From: an uncultured Bacteroidales bacterium
GTDB lineage: Bacteria; Bacteroidota; Bacteroidia; Bacteroidales; Bacteroidaceae
DNA: 64,000 nucleotides
Direction of reading: 5' to 3'
Assembly (NCBI GenBank): GCA_902781515.1
Contig: CACZJU010000006.1
Coordinates: forward strand, 1-64,000
In this document: piece after piece, positions 9,230 through 18,223 of the stretch
Numbering within the stretch: position 1 is the first letter of the stretch
Layout of the letters: every line of letters starts with the position of its first letter
Program-made: the position numbers and the translations under genes
The notes under the pieces: generated by a model
Database searches by the model: none
What the model saw: only the letters and a program-made list of their open reading frames with translations
What the model was told of the DNA's origin: nothing

Positions 9230-9903
9230 CGCACAATCCAATAGCGGTAAGCAAGTTTTTGGAACAATGACAATGGACTCTTTCCTGTTGTCAATGCCGA
9301 TGTATTGTCTCCATGCCGACGATAACGCAGAAGTTTGTCTGGAATAAACGTCGTCTTATAATATAAATCAGCTATCTGCCCTATCCAATAGTCATGCATC
9401 ACGATATGAGGAGGGAAAGGAAGCAACTTCTTCAATATTTTTCTGCTAAAGGCTGTACAGCAACCTATATAGGTTGTATGATAAAGTGTTAGCCAAAAAC
9501 CTTTGTGGGGTTTGCATATATCGTAAAGAGACTTTCCCGTACTAGCAGCATTTTCATCACAAATCCAGGCATCACATACAACCAGATCTACAGTCTGCAA
9601 TGCTGCGACCATACGTTCCACTTTTTTCGGCTCCCAAACATCGTCTTGGTCGGTTAAGAAGATATAATCACCAACAGCATTTTTGATTGCATTCTCAAAA
9701 TTATAGGTAAGTCCCCGACGAGGACCATTAATAATCTTAATGCGAGGGTCATTAAACTCTTCTAAAACCTGTAACGTCTTGTCCTTGGAACCATCATCGG
9801 AAACAATGAGCTCATCATCCTGCCCCAACTGATTCAAGATGGAATGCACTTGCTCTCTGATATATTTTTCACCATTATAGGTGGCCATGCAAACACTTAT
9901 CAT
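9208..9903 (-). CDS. Glycosyltransferase family 2, short, antiparallel in the locus
   Basis: 231 aa, the only transferase gene of the locus on the minus strand. 'MISVCMATYNGEKYIREQVH' starts the GT-A fold, 'DDELIVSDDGSKDKTLQV' is the nucleotide loop, and 'GDYIFLTDQDDVWEPKKVERM' near residue 84 carries the DQDD metal motif characteristic of alpha-1,3-rhamnosyltransferase-like GT2 enzymes. 'GCCTAFSRKILKKLLPFP' and 'MHDYWIGQIADLY' are the usual acceptor blocks. It is shorter than the typical ~300 aa, lacking a C-terminal extension. The -7 box TACCTTTG lies four bases before its ATG, predicting a leaderless message. Divergent from the next gene at 10001. Confidence 0.85.
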   Translation of the reverse strand: MISVCMATYNGEKYIREQVHSILNQLGQDDELIVSDDGSKDKTLQVLEEFNDPRIKIINGPRRGLTYNFENAIKNAVGDYIFLTDQDDVWEPKKVERMVAALQTVDLVVCDAWICDENAASTGKSLYDICKPHKGFWLTLYHTTYIGCCTAFSRKILKKLLPFPPHIVMHDYWIGQIADLYYKTTFIPDKLLRYRRHGDNTSALTTGKSPLSLFQKLAYRYWIVRYALTRW

Positions 9904-9907
9904 ATTG

Positions 9908-9915
9908 CAAAGGTA
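9908..9915 (-). promoter_or_regulatory. -7 element four bases before the GT2 start codon
   Basis: The complement of 9908-9915 reads TACCTTTG, followed by CAAT and then ATG (9903). No clear TTTG is seen 20 bp further upstream, so the -33 half is unproven. Confidence 0.5.
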
Positions 9916-9975
9916 ATCAAATTTTAGAAATAAGGGTAAGAATTCTTAAATTATAACAATAAAAAAACTATTGTA

Positions 9976-9995
9976 TTCGTTTTAATTAAAACGAA
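9976..9995 (+). promoter_or_regulatory. Perfect 20-bp palindrome upstream of a transferase gene
   Basis: TTCGTTTTAATTAAAACGAA is a perfect 20-bp palindrome ending five bases before the ATG at 10001. It could be an operator for a dimeric regulator of the divergent gene pair, or an RNA hairpin that controls ribosome access. Confidence 0.6.
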
Positions 9996-10000
9996 CATAA

Positions 10001-11176
10001 ATGAAGATATGTATACTAACCCCTAGGTTTCCTCTGCCGGAATGTGGCGGCGATTTGTTGAGAATCAATTACATTGCACGATATCTCAAGTCGCAAGGTC
10101 ATCAACTGGTATTGGTGTCATATGTAGAAGAGACCCCTGATATTGAAGCCGCCGAAGAATTATATGACAAGGTATATACGGTAAAACGCAGCAAAATTGC
10201 TACTCTGTTCTATTCCATCCTGTATATACTGACTGGGCGCCCTATACAGTGTGGCTACTACTATTCATCGGCATTCAACAAATTATTCCAGCGTGTCGTA
10301 AAAACGGAGAGTCCAGACTTGTATGTTTCCCACCTCTTACGCATGGTTCCTTTTCTGGAAAATGCTAAACTGCAAGAGAAATCTATCGTTGAAATGACAG
10401 ATGCTCTGTCGAAGACTTATGCTTTGGCTAATGGAGCAAAAGGCAACACACTGCTTCGGTTTATTTATCAGATTGAGAAACACTTGATTGCCAAATACGA
10501 GAATTTTGTCATCAAGCGCTATCCCAAGGTCGTACTGGTCTCTCAATCGGACATTGACTTCCTCAGCAGCAAATTAAATGGAAAACATATAGAATCGTTG
10601 GAGTTTCATGCTAATGGGGTAGAATATCTGTCAGAAATAAGTAACAATATAGACACTAAGAAAATCTGCTTTATCGGGCACATGCAGTCATTGCAGAATC
10701 AGGATGCCGCTATCCATTTCGTCAATGACATATTCCCACTAATCCTGGCCAAGAAGCCCGACATGAAGTTCTATATCGTTGGAGCACATCCACCCAAGAG
10801 TATTCTGAAACTCGACAATGGGAAAAACATTTTTGTAACTGGTTTTGTTGATGATCTCAATAAGTTCGTTGCCGACTCATGTATAGCCGTTGCTCCAGTA
10901 CAAATCGCTGCAGGCATACAAAATAAGGTCCTCGTAGCTATGGCTAATGCTATTCCTGTTGTGCTGACACCACTTATTGCCAAGGCCATTCCTGAACTGC
11001 ACGATGAAGAAAACTGCTTCATTCGCGATGATAACCAATCGTTTGCCGATGCGTGCATTTCACTCCTTGAGAATGCAGATCTTCGTTCAAAGATGAGAAC
11101 GCAGGGACGTCTTACAGTCATTGAGCACTATTCGTGGCAGTCGAAACTGGAGGGCTATGAGCGACTTACACGATAA
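10001..11176 (+). CDS. Glycosyltransferase family 4 (GT-B fold)
   Basis: 391 aa. 'MKICILTPRFPLPECGGDLL' is the GT4 N-terminal strand and glycine turn. The C-terminal donor domain shows 'KKICFIGHMQSLQNQDAAIHF', 'MKFYIVGAHPPKSI', 'NIFVTGFVDDL' and 'GIQNKVLVAMANAIPVVLTP', the last replacing the usual Glu of the E-x7-E motif with a less typical segment. The layout is close to sugar transferases found in exopolysaccharide clusters. The ATG is preceded by the 20-bp palindrome at 9976 and faces away from the short GT2 gene. Followed convergently by the polymerase gene 30 bp on. Donor sugar unknown. Confidence 0.85.
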   Translation: MKICILTPRFPLPECGGDLLRINYIARYLKSQGHQLVLVSYVEETPDIEAAEELYDKVYTVKRSKIATLFYSILYILTGRPIQCGYYYSSAFNKLFQRVVKTESPDLYVSHLLRMVPFLENAKLQEKSIVEMTDALSKTYALANGAKGNTLLRFIYQIEKHLIAKYENFVIKRYPKVVLVSQSDIDFLSSKLNGKHIESLEFHANGVEYLSEISNNIDTKKICFIGHMQSLQNQDAAIHFVNDIFPLILAKKPDMKFYIVGAHPPKSILKLDNGKNIFVTGFVDDLNKFVADSCIAVAPVQIAAGIQNKVLVAMANAIPVVLTPLIAKAIPELHDEENCFIRDDNQSFADACISLLENADLRSKMRTQGRLTVIEHYSWQSKLEGYERLTR

Positions 11177-11206
11177 GGTGTATTAAATCCGCAACTAAAC
11201 AAAAAG

Positions 11207-12268
11207 CTAGAGGTGTAATGTATAAATAAATATACTAAACAAAACTCTTCCAGTCGAAACAATATTTGTTGCAATTTTACCTATATAGACAGGAATAAAG
11301 GCATATATTACGGCTGTCCATAAAAAGATTGACACTACGTCGAAATATTCAAAAAGGCGACTAGCCAATACAGAACTGATTCCGTCTAATGTCAGGCGGC
11401 AAAAAAATGCAAATGCTAAAATCTTCAGAAGTATTGGAACATATTTATAGTTCTGTGTGAGCACCTTGTGATAATACAATGCACCATAATACATAACTAT
11501 ATTTATCAGAATCAAGAAATTCTTATGGGCAGCGACACCTTCCAAATCACCTTCTTGTCCCCATTCCTTCAAGGAACGATATGTTTCAAGACGATCACCT
11601 CCCAACTGGTCTGGTACTAAATATGTAAGATCTAATCCTGCAAAATAAAAGATAAAGCAGACGGGGACTATCAGATATAATATGGTTTGCCACCATATAT
11701 TTAATTCCTTGTTACTAAAGAAAAAAATGGCAAAACCTGCCAATGCTGAATAATGGAAAATTGCGCCGACCAGAATGAAATACATGGCTGTGAGACGCTT
11801 ATTCTCAGCACAATAATAGACTGCAAACAAGAACAGGGAAGAAGCTACAGCACATCTGATTTGTACTAAATCATGGAGTTGATAATAAAAAGAAATATAG
11901 ATACTGAGTGTTAGTAACGGCAATTTAGACATCTTCCAGATAGCTCCAAGTCTTATTGGAACAGACAAAAAAGCATATGTAAAGAATAATGCATTTAGTC
12001 CCAGACCCAGTGTATTGAGGAAATAGGATATATATATGAAACTAGGTTCCATATTAATTTTACTACCATCAAGAGAACGTATAGAATTGAAAGTATTCTC
12101 ATATTCTTGAGAGTCTGGTGTATCTTCTGGACCTCTTGTGCCTGCTATGATAATCATAACTATACCTATTAGCATCATCACCAAGAAGACATCACGCGCT
12201 TTCATCCTTTCTTCCATAAAAGAAAGGGACATACAAATGGCAAATATCGTTAATATAGCTAATGCCAT
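11207..12268 (-). CDS. Polysaccharide polymerase, EpsG/Wzy-like
   Basis: 353 aa with about nine to ten predicted membrane helices. The segment 'IIIAGTRGPEDTPDSQEYENTF' near residue 40 matches the EpsG pattern (R-G-x-x-x-D...Y), in which the D-x-Y loop faces the periplasm. Central helices are broken by polar loops such as 'QLHDLVQIRCAVASSLFLFAV', also typical (the 'IRQ/IR' motif). Inferred role: joins lipid-linked repeat units into polymer in the periplasm. Last gene of the minus-strand operon wza-like, wzz-like, wzy-like; 15 bp behind the chain-length gene. Its base composition is AT-rich, as common for polymerase genes. Confidence 0.8.
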   Translation of the reverse strand: MALAILTIFAICMSLSFMEERMKARDVFLVMMLIGIVMIIIAGTRGPEDTPDSQEYENTFNSIRSLDGSKINMEPSFIYISYFLNTLGLGLNALFFTYAFLSVPIRLGAIWKMSKLPLLTLSIYISFYYQLHDLVQIRCAVASSLFLFAVYYCAENKRLTAMYFILVGAIFHYSALAGFAIFFFSNKELNIWWQTILYLIVPVCFIFYFAGLDLTYLVPDQLGGDRLETYRSLKEWGQEGDLEGVAAHKNFLILINIVMYYGALYYHKVLTQNYKYVPILLKILAFAFFCRLTLDGISSVLASRLFEYFDVVSIFLWTAVIYAFIPVYIGKIATNIVSTGRVLFSIFIYTLHL

Positions 12269-12283
12269 AAGTGTTGTATGTAG

Positions 12284-13327
12284 CTATTGGAAATTATATT
12301 TCCTGACAACAATATAGAATGAAGTTCCTAACGTCGTAAGAAAAAGCATAGCCAAAACAAAAAACATCCGTTTAGGTCCTGATGGTTTTACAGGTACTGA
12401 GGCTCCTTTGATGACGGTAAATGCCGGTGTACACTCCTGTACTTTTGCCTTTGCAACCTGCATCTGTGAGTTGACGGCAGAATAAGAATTAAATCTTAAT
12501 TGCAGGTCATTCTCCATATCCTCCAATTTCAGTTCAACGCTTTTTAATGCCACACTCGAGTTTGCATCAGCCGTACGACCGTATTCTTGACGTGCTCTCT
12601 CATAATCCTGCTTGGCTTCCATTGTCAACTTCAGGTAATAATCATAATCGATGCGGGCTTTATTAGTACGATACTCTGTAATAAAATCCTGAAGCCGCGT
12701 CTTAACAGAATCACCAATAGTTTTACAAATCAATGCATCCTGATCCTGGACGCTGATGCTGATAACAGCCGTCTTTTTGTCGAAACTAATATTGATTTTT
12801 CCTCTAATAATTTTTGCTATCTCATCTTCCTTTTTTGAGAGACAATATGGATCAGTGCCACCAGAACCCCCTCCTTCTCCTTCTTTCTTGAATAGATTCT
12901 TTACCCAGTCTATAGGCACCAACCAAATAATGGGTTTCTGGTATTTTTGCAAATAATCATGATAGGTAGTATTGATGCTTCCATCCTTACTCGTTACCTT
13001 TACATTGAAAAGACTAGTTACAAAACCATTGTCCTCCATCAAATCAGGATATAACAACGGGGTGATGGCATCATTACTCTCCAGTTCGTTGAGATCAAAT
13101 CCCAAAGAAGATGCCAGTGAACCCAGCGTACTGACCATCGAAGATCCGCCCAATTCCGGTGCCAACTTAATATCAGTACTATAGTAGCGTGGAAAGCCCA
13201 ATATATATATACATGATATAACAAAGGCGATTGGAAGAGTCTTAGTGTAAAGTTTCTTATTTGCCCACATTTTTTTTACTAAATCAAAGACATCTATAAC
13301 CTTTAGATCTTTATTGTTATCTTCCAT
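12284..13327 (-). CDS. Chain-length determinant protein, Wzz family
   Basis: 347 aa. A cytoplasmic N-terminus (MEDNNKDLKVIDVFDLVKKM) leads to a first membrane helix 'TLPIAFVISCIYILGFP' at about residues 34-50, then a large periplasmic region with a coiled-coil (about 205-270, 'YYLKLTMEAKQDYERARQEY'), and a second helix near 320-340 preceded by a Pro-rich 'SVPVKPSGPKR' segment typical of the family. There is no C-terminal tyrosine kinase domain, and none is encoded nearby. It regulates polymer length together with the EpsG-like polymerase, and the operon position between export and polymerase genes (12- and 15-bp gaps) agrees. Confidence 0.88.
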   Translation of the reverse strand: MEDNNKDLKVIDVFDLVKKMWANKKLYTKTLPIAFVISCIYILGFPRYYSTDIKLAPELGGSSMVSTLGSLASSLGFDLNELESNDAITPLLYPDLMEDNGFVTSLFNVKVTSKDGSINTTYHDYLQKYQKPIIWLVPIDWVKNLFKKEGEGGGSGGTDPYCLSKKEDEIAKIIRGKINISFDKKTAVISISVQDQDALICKTIGDSVKTRLQDFITEYRTNKARIDYDYYLKLTMEAKQDYERARQEYGRTADANSSVALKSVELKLEDMENDLQLRFNSYSAVNSQMQVAKAKVQECTPAFTVIKGASVPVKPSGPKRMFFVLAMLFLTTLGTSFYIVVRKYNFQ

Positions 13328-13339
13328 ATTAATTCTTGT

Positions 13340-15877
13340 TTACTTCTTAGTCAAACTGGCAATTGTGGCAATCATGGTTGCAATAGAGGCTGTACTTGAA
13401 CCGATACTCAGAATCTCTGGCAGCGACAAGCTGCGACGACGTGACTTGGTTGGAACCACAATCTGACAACCTGGACGAGGCTGGTGAGAGCGATCTGCAT
13501 GAGCCACCAGACCATTCATATATATAATGACCGTCTTTGACTTCTTAGCTGTTGATGTTGTACCACCTGCTAAATTGATATAATAGTCGGTATTCTTGCC
13601 GTCTTTGTAATACACAGTATTGGGATAGAGGACCTCGCCATTAATCTTGACAGTAGCATCGTAAAGGGGCACTACGATACGGTCTCCCTCACGCAGAATT
13701 GGATCGTCTTCGCTTCCTGGATTCGCAAGGGCTTTATCCAATTCGATACCTACTGGATATGTGGCACTGACAAGCAGCTTCTTGATGTCGATAGAATCCT
13801 TGCCGGAATTGCGCTGAGCGGTACGCAAAACGGTTTCCATCATATCGCGTTCATCCGCCGTCATCTGACGCAAAAGCTTGGCACCTTCGGCATAAGCTCG
13901 ATTAGTCAGACCTCCAGCCTGTTTGATTACATCACTGAGGCGCTGCCCTTTGTTCGATAGGGCATAATTGCCTTCAAACTGCACTTCACCTTCAATAGTG
14001 ACGTTTTGTTGTTCGTTGTAATCAGGAGAACGACGTACATAAACTTCATCGAACGGCATCAATGTAAAATCAGGTTGATCGGAGATTGAAAAGTCAGGAT
14101 TAAGTTTGAAAGTGAAGTTCTGGGCAATCTGGTCACCAGCTTCTATGGAGCTGGGATTGGTGATGCGACGAGCCACATCAACTTTTGCCAACGATGCAGC
14201 CTCCGTAGGACCACCTGCCTGAATAATCAGGTCTTCTACAGTCTCATTCTCTGCATAGCGATATACACCTGGGTAAGCCACTTCACCATAGATAGTTACC
14301 GTCTTCTTCTCGTTGCGTTCCTGACGACTGGCCACATATATAACATCTTCATTACGCAATGGAACATCGGCTACCTTACCTTCCAAGATACCACGAAGGT
14401 CGAGACTTATCATCTCAAGTGAGCGGTCGGCTTTTACACGATGCATTACTACATGCTGAGAGATGGCCTCCTCAGTAACACCATCAGCAGCCTCTATCAA
14501 TGCTTTGACGGTATTGATTTCGCCTCCAACCTGATACATGCCAGGACGGAATACGGCACCACGAACCTCAACCATATTCTGGTAACGATTCAAAGTAGAA
14601 TCAACGCTGACGCTATCTTCGTCCATCAGTTTGAATTCGCTCATATCGAATTCGCCAATGCTGAATACTGAATAGCCAGAACCAGACTTGCGATTAACGC
14701 GTATGGCCTTAGTGTAGGCATCACCCGTGAAGCCGCCAGCATAACGAAGCAGGATTGCAGCGGTCTCAGTCTTCTTCATCTCGTAGTACATGGGGCGCTT
14801 CACCTTGCCTGTGATATTCACTAAAGCCTCGTAGGGACTGACAGTGATAACATCGTTATCCTGCAAACGTACATCACCACTGAGTTTGCCGTTCAACAGG
14901 AAATCATAAACGTCAACATTAGACAGCAGCCTACCATTACGGTAAACCTTGACATTGCGCAATGTACCGATGTCATTGGGACCGCCTGCCATATAAAGAG
15001 CATTATAAACAGTGGCAAAGGCCGACATGGTGTATGTGCCAGGCACTTTTACCTCACCCATCACGCTAACAGTAATGGTACGTGTTTGCCCCAAGGTCAG
15101 CTCAATGTTTGAATTCTGATAGCGTGGACCTATTACACGTCTTAGTTTCGCCTTAGCCTGACTGACACTAAGTCCCCCCAACTTGATAATACCATAACCA
15201 TCGATAGTGATGGTTCCATCAGGAGATACTATCTCTGTGACGCTCTCCTGAGAGTCTCCCCAGATATCTACATTTACGGCATCACCAGGACCAAGTATAT
15301 AATTCTGAGGAGTTGCGAGGTTCATGGAACTTTCAAAGGTCAGATTCTTGTTGTTAAATACGTCGTGACCAAATATCTTGCGCTTGTTGGATTTCTCTGT
15401 ATCTTTTTCATATACATACTTCAGAGAGTCGGGCATCATGAAGTCAATAGCCTCATCCATTTCCATAAAATCACTATCATACTCGTCATACGTGTGACGC
15501 TGTATCTGATTCGACTTCTTGCCATCCTTAATTCGGAATTGAGAAGCATTCTGCTTATCCTTCTTCACCTGCTCTTCACGCTTTTCACCATTGGCTTCAC
15601 GCATACGAGACTTTACAGCCTTGGAACCAGCAGTAATATCTTCGGCACCAAGGGCACCATTTTTGATTTGTTTCTGGTATTTCTTCTGGATGCGATGCAA
15701 CTGCTCTATATTGACACCTCGCTGCATCAACTGTGTAACTATCTGCTGGCGTGATACACCTTTGGTGTTCTGCTCAATCACATAGTCCATAATTTGATTA
15801 TCGGTCATACTTGACTGAGCCCAGCCTGTCAGAGTCGCAAAGGTCAGACAGGCTATGATGATAGAAATCCTTTTCAT
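13340..15877 (-). CDS. Polysaccharide export outer-membrane protein with several SLBB domains (Wza-like)
   Basis: 845 aa from ATG 15877, chosen because MKRISIIIACLTFATLTGWA is a clean signal peptide; the open frame extends 42 codons upstream without coding character. Residues ~20-120 are a helical, charged region ('ISRQQIVTQLMQRG...'-like repeats and KR-rich linker). At about 190-260 'NYILGPGDAVNVDIWGDSQ' begins the Poly_export domain, followed by a series of SLBB modules ('ITVSVMGEVKVPGTYTM', 'VEVRGAVFRPGMYQV', 'VTIYGEVAYPGVYRY', 'VTIEGEVQFEGNYAL', 'VKINGEVLYPNTVYY'), at least six. Twice the length of E. coli Wza, as usual in Bacteroidota. Forms the outer-membrane exit for the polymer. First gene of its operon. 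Confidence 0.9.
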   Translation of the reverse strand: MKRISIIIACLTFATLTGWAQSSMTDNQIMDYVIEQNTKGVSRQQIVTQLMQRGVNIEQLHRIQKKYQKQIKNGALGAEDITAGSKAVKSRMREANGEKREEQVKKDKQNASQFRIKDGKKSNQIQRHTYDEYDSDFMEMDEAIDFMMPDSLKYVYEKDTEKSNKRKIFGHDVFNNKNLTFESSMNLATPQNYILGPGDAVNVDIWGDSQESVTEIVSPDGTITIDGYGIIKLGGLSVSQAKAKLRRVIGPRYQNSNIELTLGQTRTITVSVMGEVKVPGTYTMSAFATVYNALYMAGGPNDIGTLRNVKVYRNGRLLSNVDVYDFLLNGKLSGDVRLQDNDVITVSPYEALVNITGKVKRPMYYEMKKTETAAILLRYAGGFTGDAYTKAIRVNRKSGSGYSVFSIGEFDMSEFKLMDEDSVSVDSTLNRYQNMVEVRGAVFRPGMYQVGGEINTVKALIEAADGVTEEAISQHVVMHRVKADRSLEMISLDLRGILEGKVADVPLRNEDVIYVASRQERNEKKTVTIYGEVAYPGVYRYAENETVEDLIIQAGGPTEAASLAKVDVARRITNPSSIEAGDQIAQNFTFKLNPDFSISDQPDFTLMPFDEVYVRRSPDYNEQQNVTIEGEVQFEGNYALSNKGQRLSDVIKQAGGLTNRAYAEGAKLLRQMTADERDMMETVLRTAQRNSGKDSIDIKKLLVSATYPVGIELDKALANPGSEDDPILREGDRIVVPLYDATVKINGEVLYPNTVYYKDGKNTDYYINLAGGTTSTAKKSKTVIIYMNGLVAHADRSHQPRPGCQIVVPTKSRRRSLSLPEILSIGSSTASIATMIATIASLTKK

Positions 15878-16001
15878 AAGTACGCGTACATTTTTTATAT
15901 TAAAACACAACAAAGTACAAAATATTGTGTTAAAGCACAGCTTTTTTAGGAAAACTTTACAATTTCTATATATACATATAGAGAGAGGAGTAAAGGAAAA
16001 C

Positions 16002-16032
16002 AATAAGGTGGAACCGTTGGCTCCACCTTATT
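16002..16032 (-). terminator. Terminator of the mutA-mutB operon
   Basis: Perfect 11-bp stem: AATAAGGTGGA (16002-16012) against TCCACCTTATT (16022-16032), 9-nt loop. On the minus strand it is followed by a T-rich run (TTGTTTTCCTTT). It sits 24 bp after mutB. Confidence 0.85.
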
Positions 16033-16055
16033 AATTCAGATATAGGACGTAGGAA

Positions 16056-18221
16056 TTACTCCTCGCCCAAGAGGATGTTCATGATTTCGCAGGCAGCCTT
16101 GGCTACGGAGGTACCAGGACCGAAGACGGCAGCTACGCCTGCCTTGTAGAGGAAGTCGTAGTCCTGGGCGGGGATGACACCACCGGCAATGACCATGATG
16201 TCCTCGCGACCAAGTTTCTTCAGTTCCTCGATAAGTTGTGGGATGAGGGTCTTGTGACCGGCAGCCAGAGAGCTGGCACCTACCACGTTGACGTCATTCT
16301 CAACAGCTTCACGAGCAGCCTCGGCAGGTGTCTGGAACAATGGACCCATATCGACGTCGAAACCGCAGTCGGCATAGCCTGTGGCTACAACCTTGGCACC
16401 ACGGTCGTGACCGTCCTGGCCCATCTTTGCCACCATGATACGAGGACGACGGCCCTCGCGCTTTGCAAACTCTTCGGTCAACTGACAAGCCTTCTCGAAG
16501 TCCTTGTCGTTCTTTGATTCTGAACTGTACACGCCTGAAATGGTTCTGATTACTGCCTTGTAACGTCCTACGACAGCCTCGCAAGCGTCACTGATTTCTC
16601 CCAATGTAGCACGATGACCAGCAGCCGTAACGGCGAGGTCGAGCAAATTGTTCTCGCTCTTCTTGCCATCGGCGAATTCCTGCACGCACTTGGTAATAGC
16701 CTCCAGGTCTTTCTTCACCTGAGCCTCATCACGGTTGGCACGCAACTGCTTCAGCGATTCCTCCTGCTGCAGACGCACGGCAGTATTGTCGATTTCGAGG
16801 ATGTCGATGGGATCCTCGTGGTCGAGGCGATACTTATTCACGCCGACGATGGTCTGTACGCCAGAGTCGATGCGAGCCTGAGTACGAGCAGCAGCCTCCT
16901 CAATACGCATCTTGGGCAGACCTGTCTCGATAGCCTTCGCCATACCACCCAGCTTCTCGATTTCCTGAATGTGCTCCCATGCCTTCAGGTACAACTCCTG
17001 CGTCAGTTTCTCCACGTAATACGAACCAGCCCATGGGTCGATGTGCTTGCACACCTGCGTCTCGTTCTGGATATAAATCTGCGTGTTACGAGCGATACGG
17101 GCACTGAAGTCGGTGGGCAGAGCAATGGCCTCGTCGAGGGCGTTGGTGTGCAGCGACTGGGTGTGACCCAGCACGGCAGCCATAGCTTCGATGCAGGTAC
17201 GACCTACGTTGTTGAAGGGGTCTTGCTCGGTGAGCGACCAACCCGATGTCTGTGAATGGGTACGCAGGGCCATTGACTTGGGATTCTTGGCACCGAACGA
17301 CTTCACAATCTTCGCCCACAACAGACGACCTGCACGCATCTTGGCAATCTCCATGAAGTGGTTCACACCGATGGCCCAGAAGAAGCTGAGACGGGGTGCG
17401 AAGGCGTCCACGTCGATGCCGGCATTGATACCTGCACGCAGGTAGTCCATACCGTCGGCCAGCGTGTAAGCCAGCTCGATGTCAGCCGTAGCACCAGCCT
17501 CCTGCATGTGATAGCCAGAGATGGAGATAGAGTTGAACTTAGGCATCTTCTGTGAGGTGAACTCGAAGATGTCGGCGATAATCTTCATTGAGAATGCGGG
17601 CGGATAGATGTAGGTGTTACGCACCATGAACTCCTTCAGGATGTCGTTCTGGATGGTACCAGCCATCTCTTCGAGCTGTGCTCCCTGCTCCAGACCTGCG
17701 TTGATGTAGAATGCCAACACGGGCAGCACGGCACCATTCATGGTCATGGAGACGGACATTTTGTTCAAGGGAATGCCGTCGAACAGCACCTTCATGTTCT
17801 CCAATGAGCAGATGCTCACACCTGCTTTACCTACGTCGCCAACCACACGTGGATTATCGGGGTCGTAACCACGATGCGTAGGAAGGTCAAAGGCTACGGA
17901 CAGACCCTTTTGACCAGCAGCCAGGTTACGGCGGTAGAAGGCGTTCGACTCCTCGGCCGTAGAGAAACCGGCATATTGGCGGATAGTCCACGGGCGGAAG
18001 GGGTACATCATACTATACGGACCACGCAGGAAGGGAGGAATACCGGCAGCAAAGTCGAGGTGCTCCATACCTTCGAGGTCTTCTTTCGTGTAAACGGGCT
18101 GAATGTCAATCTGCTCAGGAGTTTTCCAATTGGCAGAGATACCATTCTCCTTTTGCCAGTCGTGGCCATTCTTGGCTTCAATCCCGGCAAAGATATCGAT
18201 GTCTTTGAAATTCTTTTTCAT
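16056..18221 (-). CDS. mutB: Methylmalonyl-CoA mutase, large (catalytic) subunit
   Basis: 721 aa, the normal length. Catalyses the adenosylcobalamin-dependent interconversion of succinyl-CoA and (R)-methylmalonyl-CoA, a step of the succinate-to-propionate route. '[25 protein letters not shown]' (about residues 62-87) is the substrate-binding TIM-barrel start, with the Tyr/Arg CoA contacts. The C-terminal cobalamin domain has the D-x-H-x-x-G motif in '[10 protein letters not shown]' (near residues 600-607), plus '[14 protein letters not shown]' and '[12 protein letters not shown]', completing the B12 site. Translation follows mutA after a two-base gap, so the subunits are made together. Fully intact, no anomalies seen. 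Confidence 0.97.
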   Translation of the reverse strand: MKKNFKDIDIFAGIEAKNGHDWQKENGISANWKTPEQIDIQPVYTKEDLEGMEHLDFAAGIPPFLRGPYSMMYPFRPWTIRQYAGFSTAEESNAFYRRNLAAGQKGLSVAFDLPTHRGYDPDNPRVVGDVGKAGVSICSLENMKVLFDGIPLNKMSVSMTMNGAVLPVLAFYINAGLEQGAQLEEMAGTIQNDILKEFMVRNTYIYPPAFSMKIIADIFEFTSQKMPKFNSISISGYHMQEAGATADIELAYTLADGMDYLRAGINAGIDVDAFAPRLSFFWAIGVNHFMEIAKMRAGRLLWAKIVKSFGAKNPKSMALRTHSQTSGWSLTEQDPFNNVGRTCIEAMAAVLGHTQSLHTNALDEAIALPTDFSARIARNTQIYIQNETQVCKHIDPWAGSYYVEKLTQELYLKAWEHIQEIEKLGGMAKAIETGLPKMRIEEAAARTQARIDSGVQTIVGVNKYRLDHEDPIDILEIDNTAVRLQQEESLKQLRANRDEAQVKKDLEAITKCVQEFADGKKSENNLLDLAVTAAGHRATLGEISDACEAVVGRYKAVIRTISGVYSSESKNDKDFEKACQLTEEFAKREGRRPRIMVAKMGQDGHDRGAKVVATGYADCGFDVDMGPLFQTPAEAAREAVENDVNVVGASSLAAGHKTLIPQLIEELKKLGREDIMVIAGGVIPAQDYDFLYKAGVAAVFGPGTSVAKAACEIMNILLGEE

Positions 18222-18223
18222 GA

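Noticed and set aside
15878-16003. 42 extra residues before the export protein
   Set aside because: A complete signal peptide starts at 15877; the upstream stretch has no coding character.
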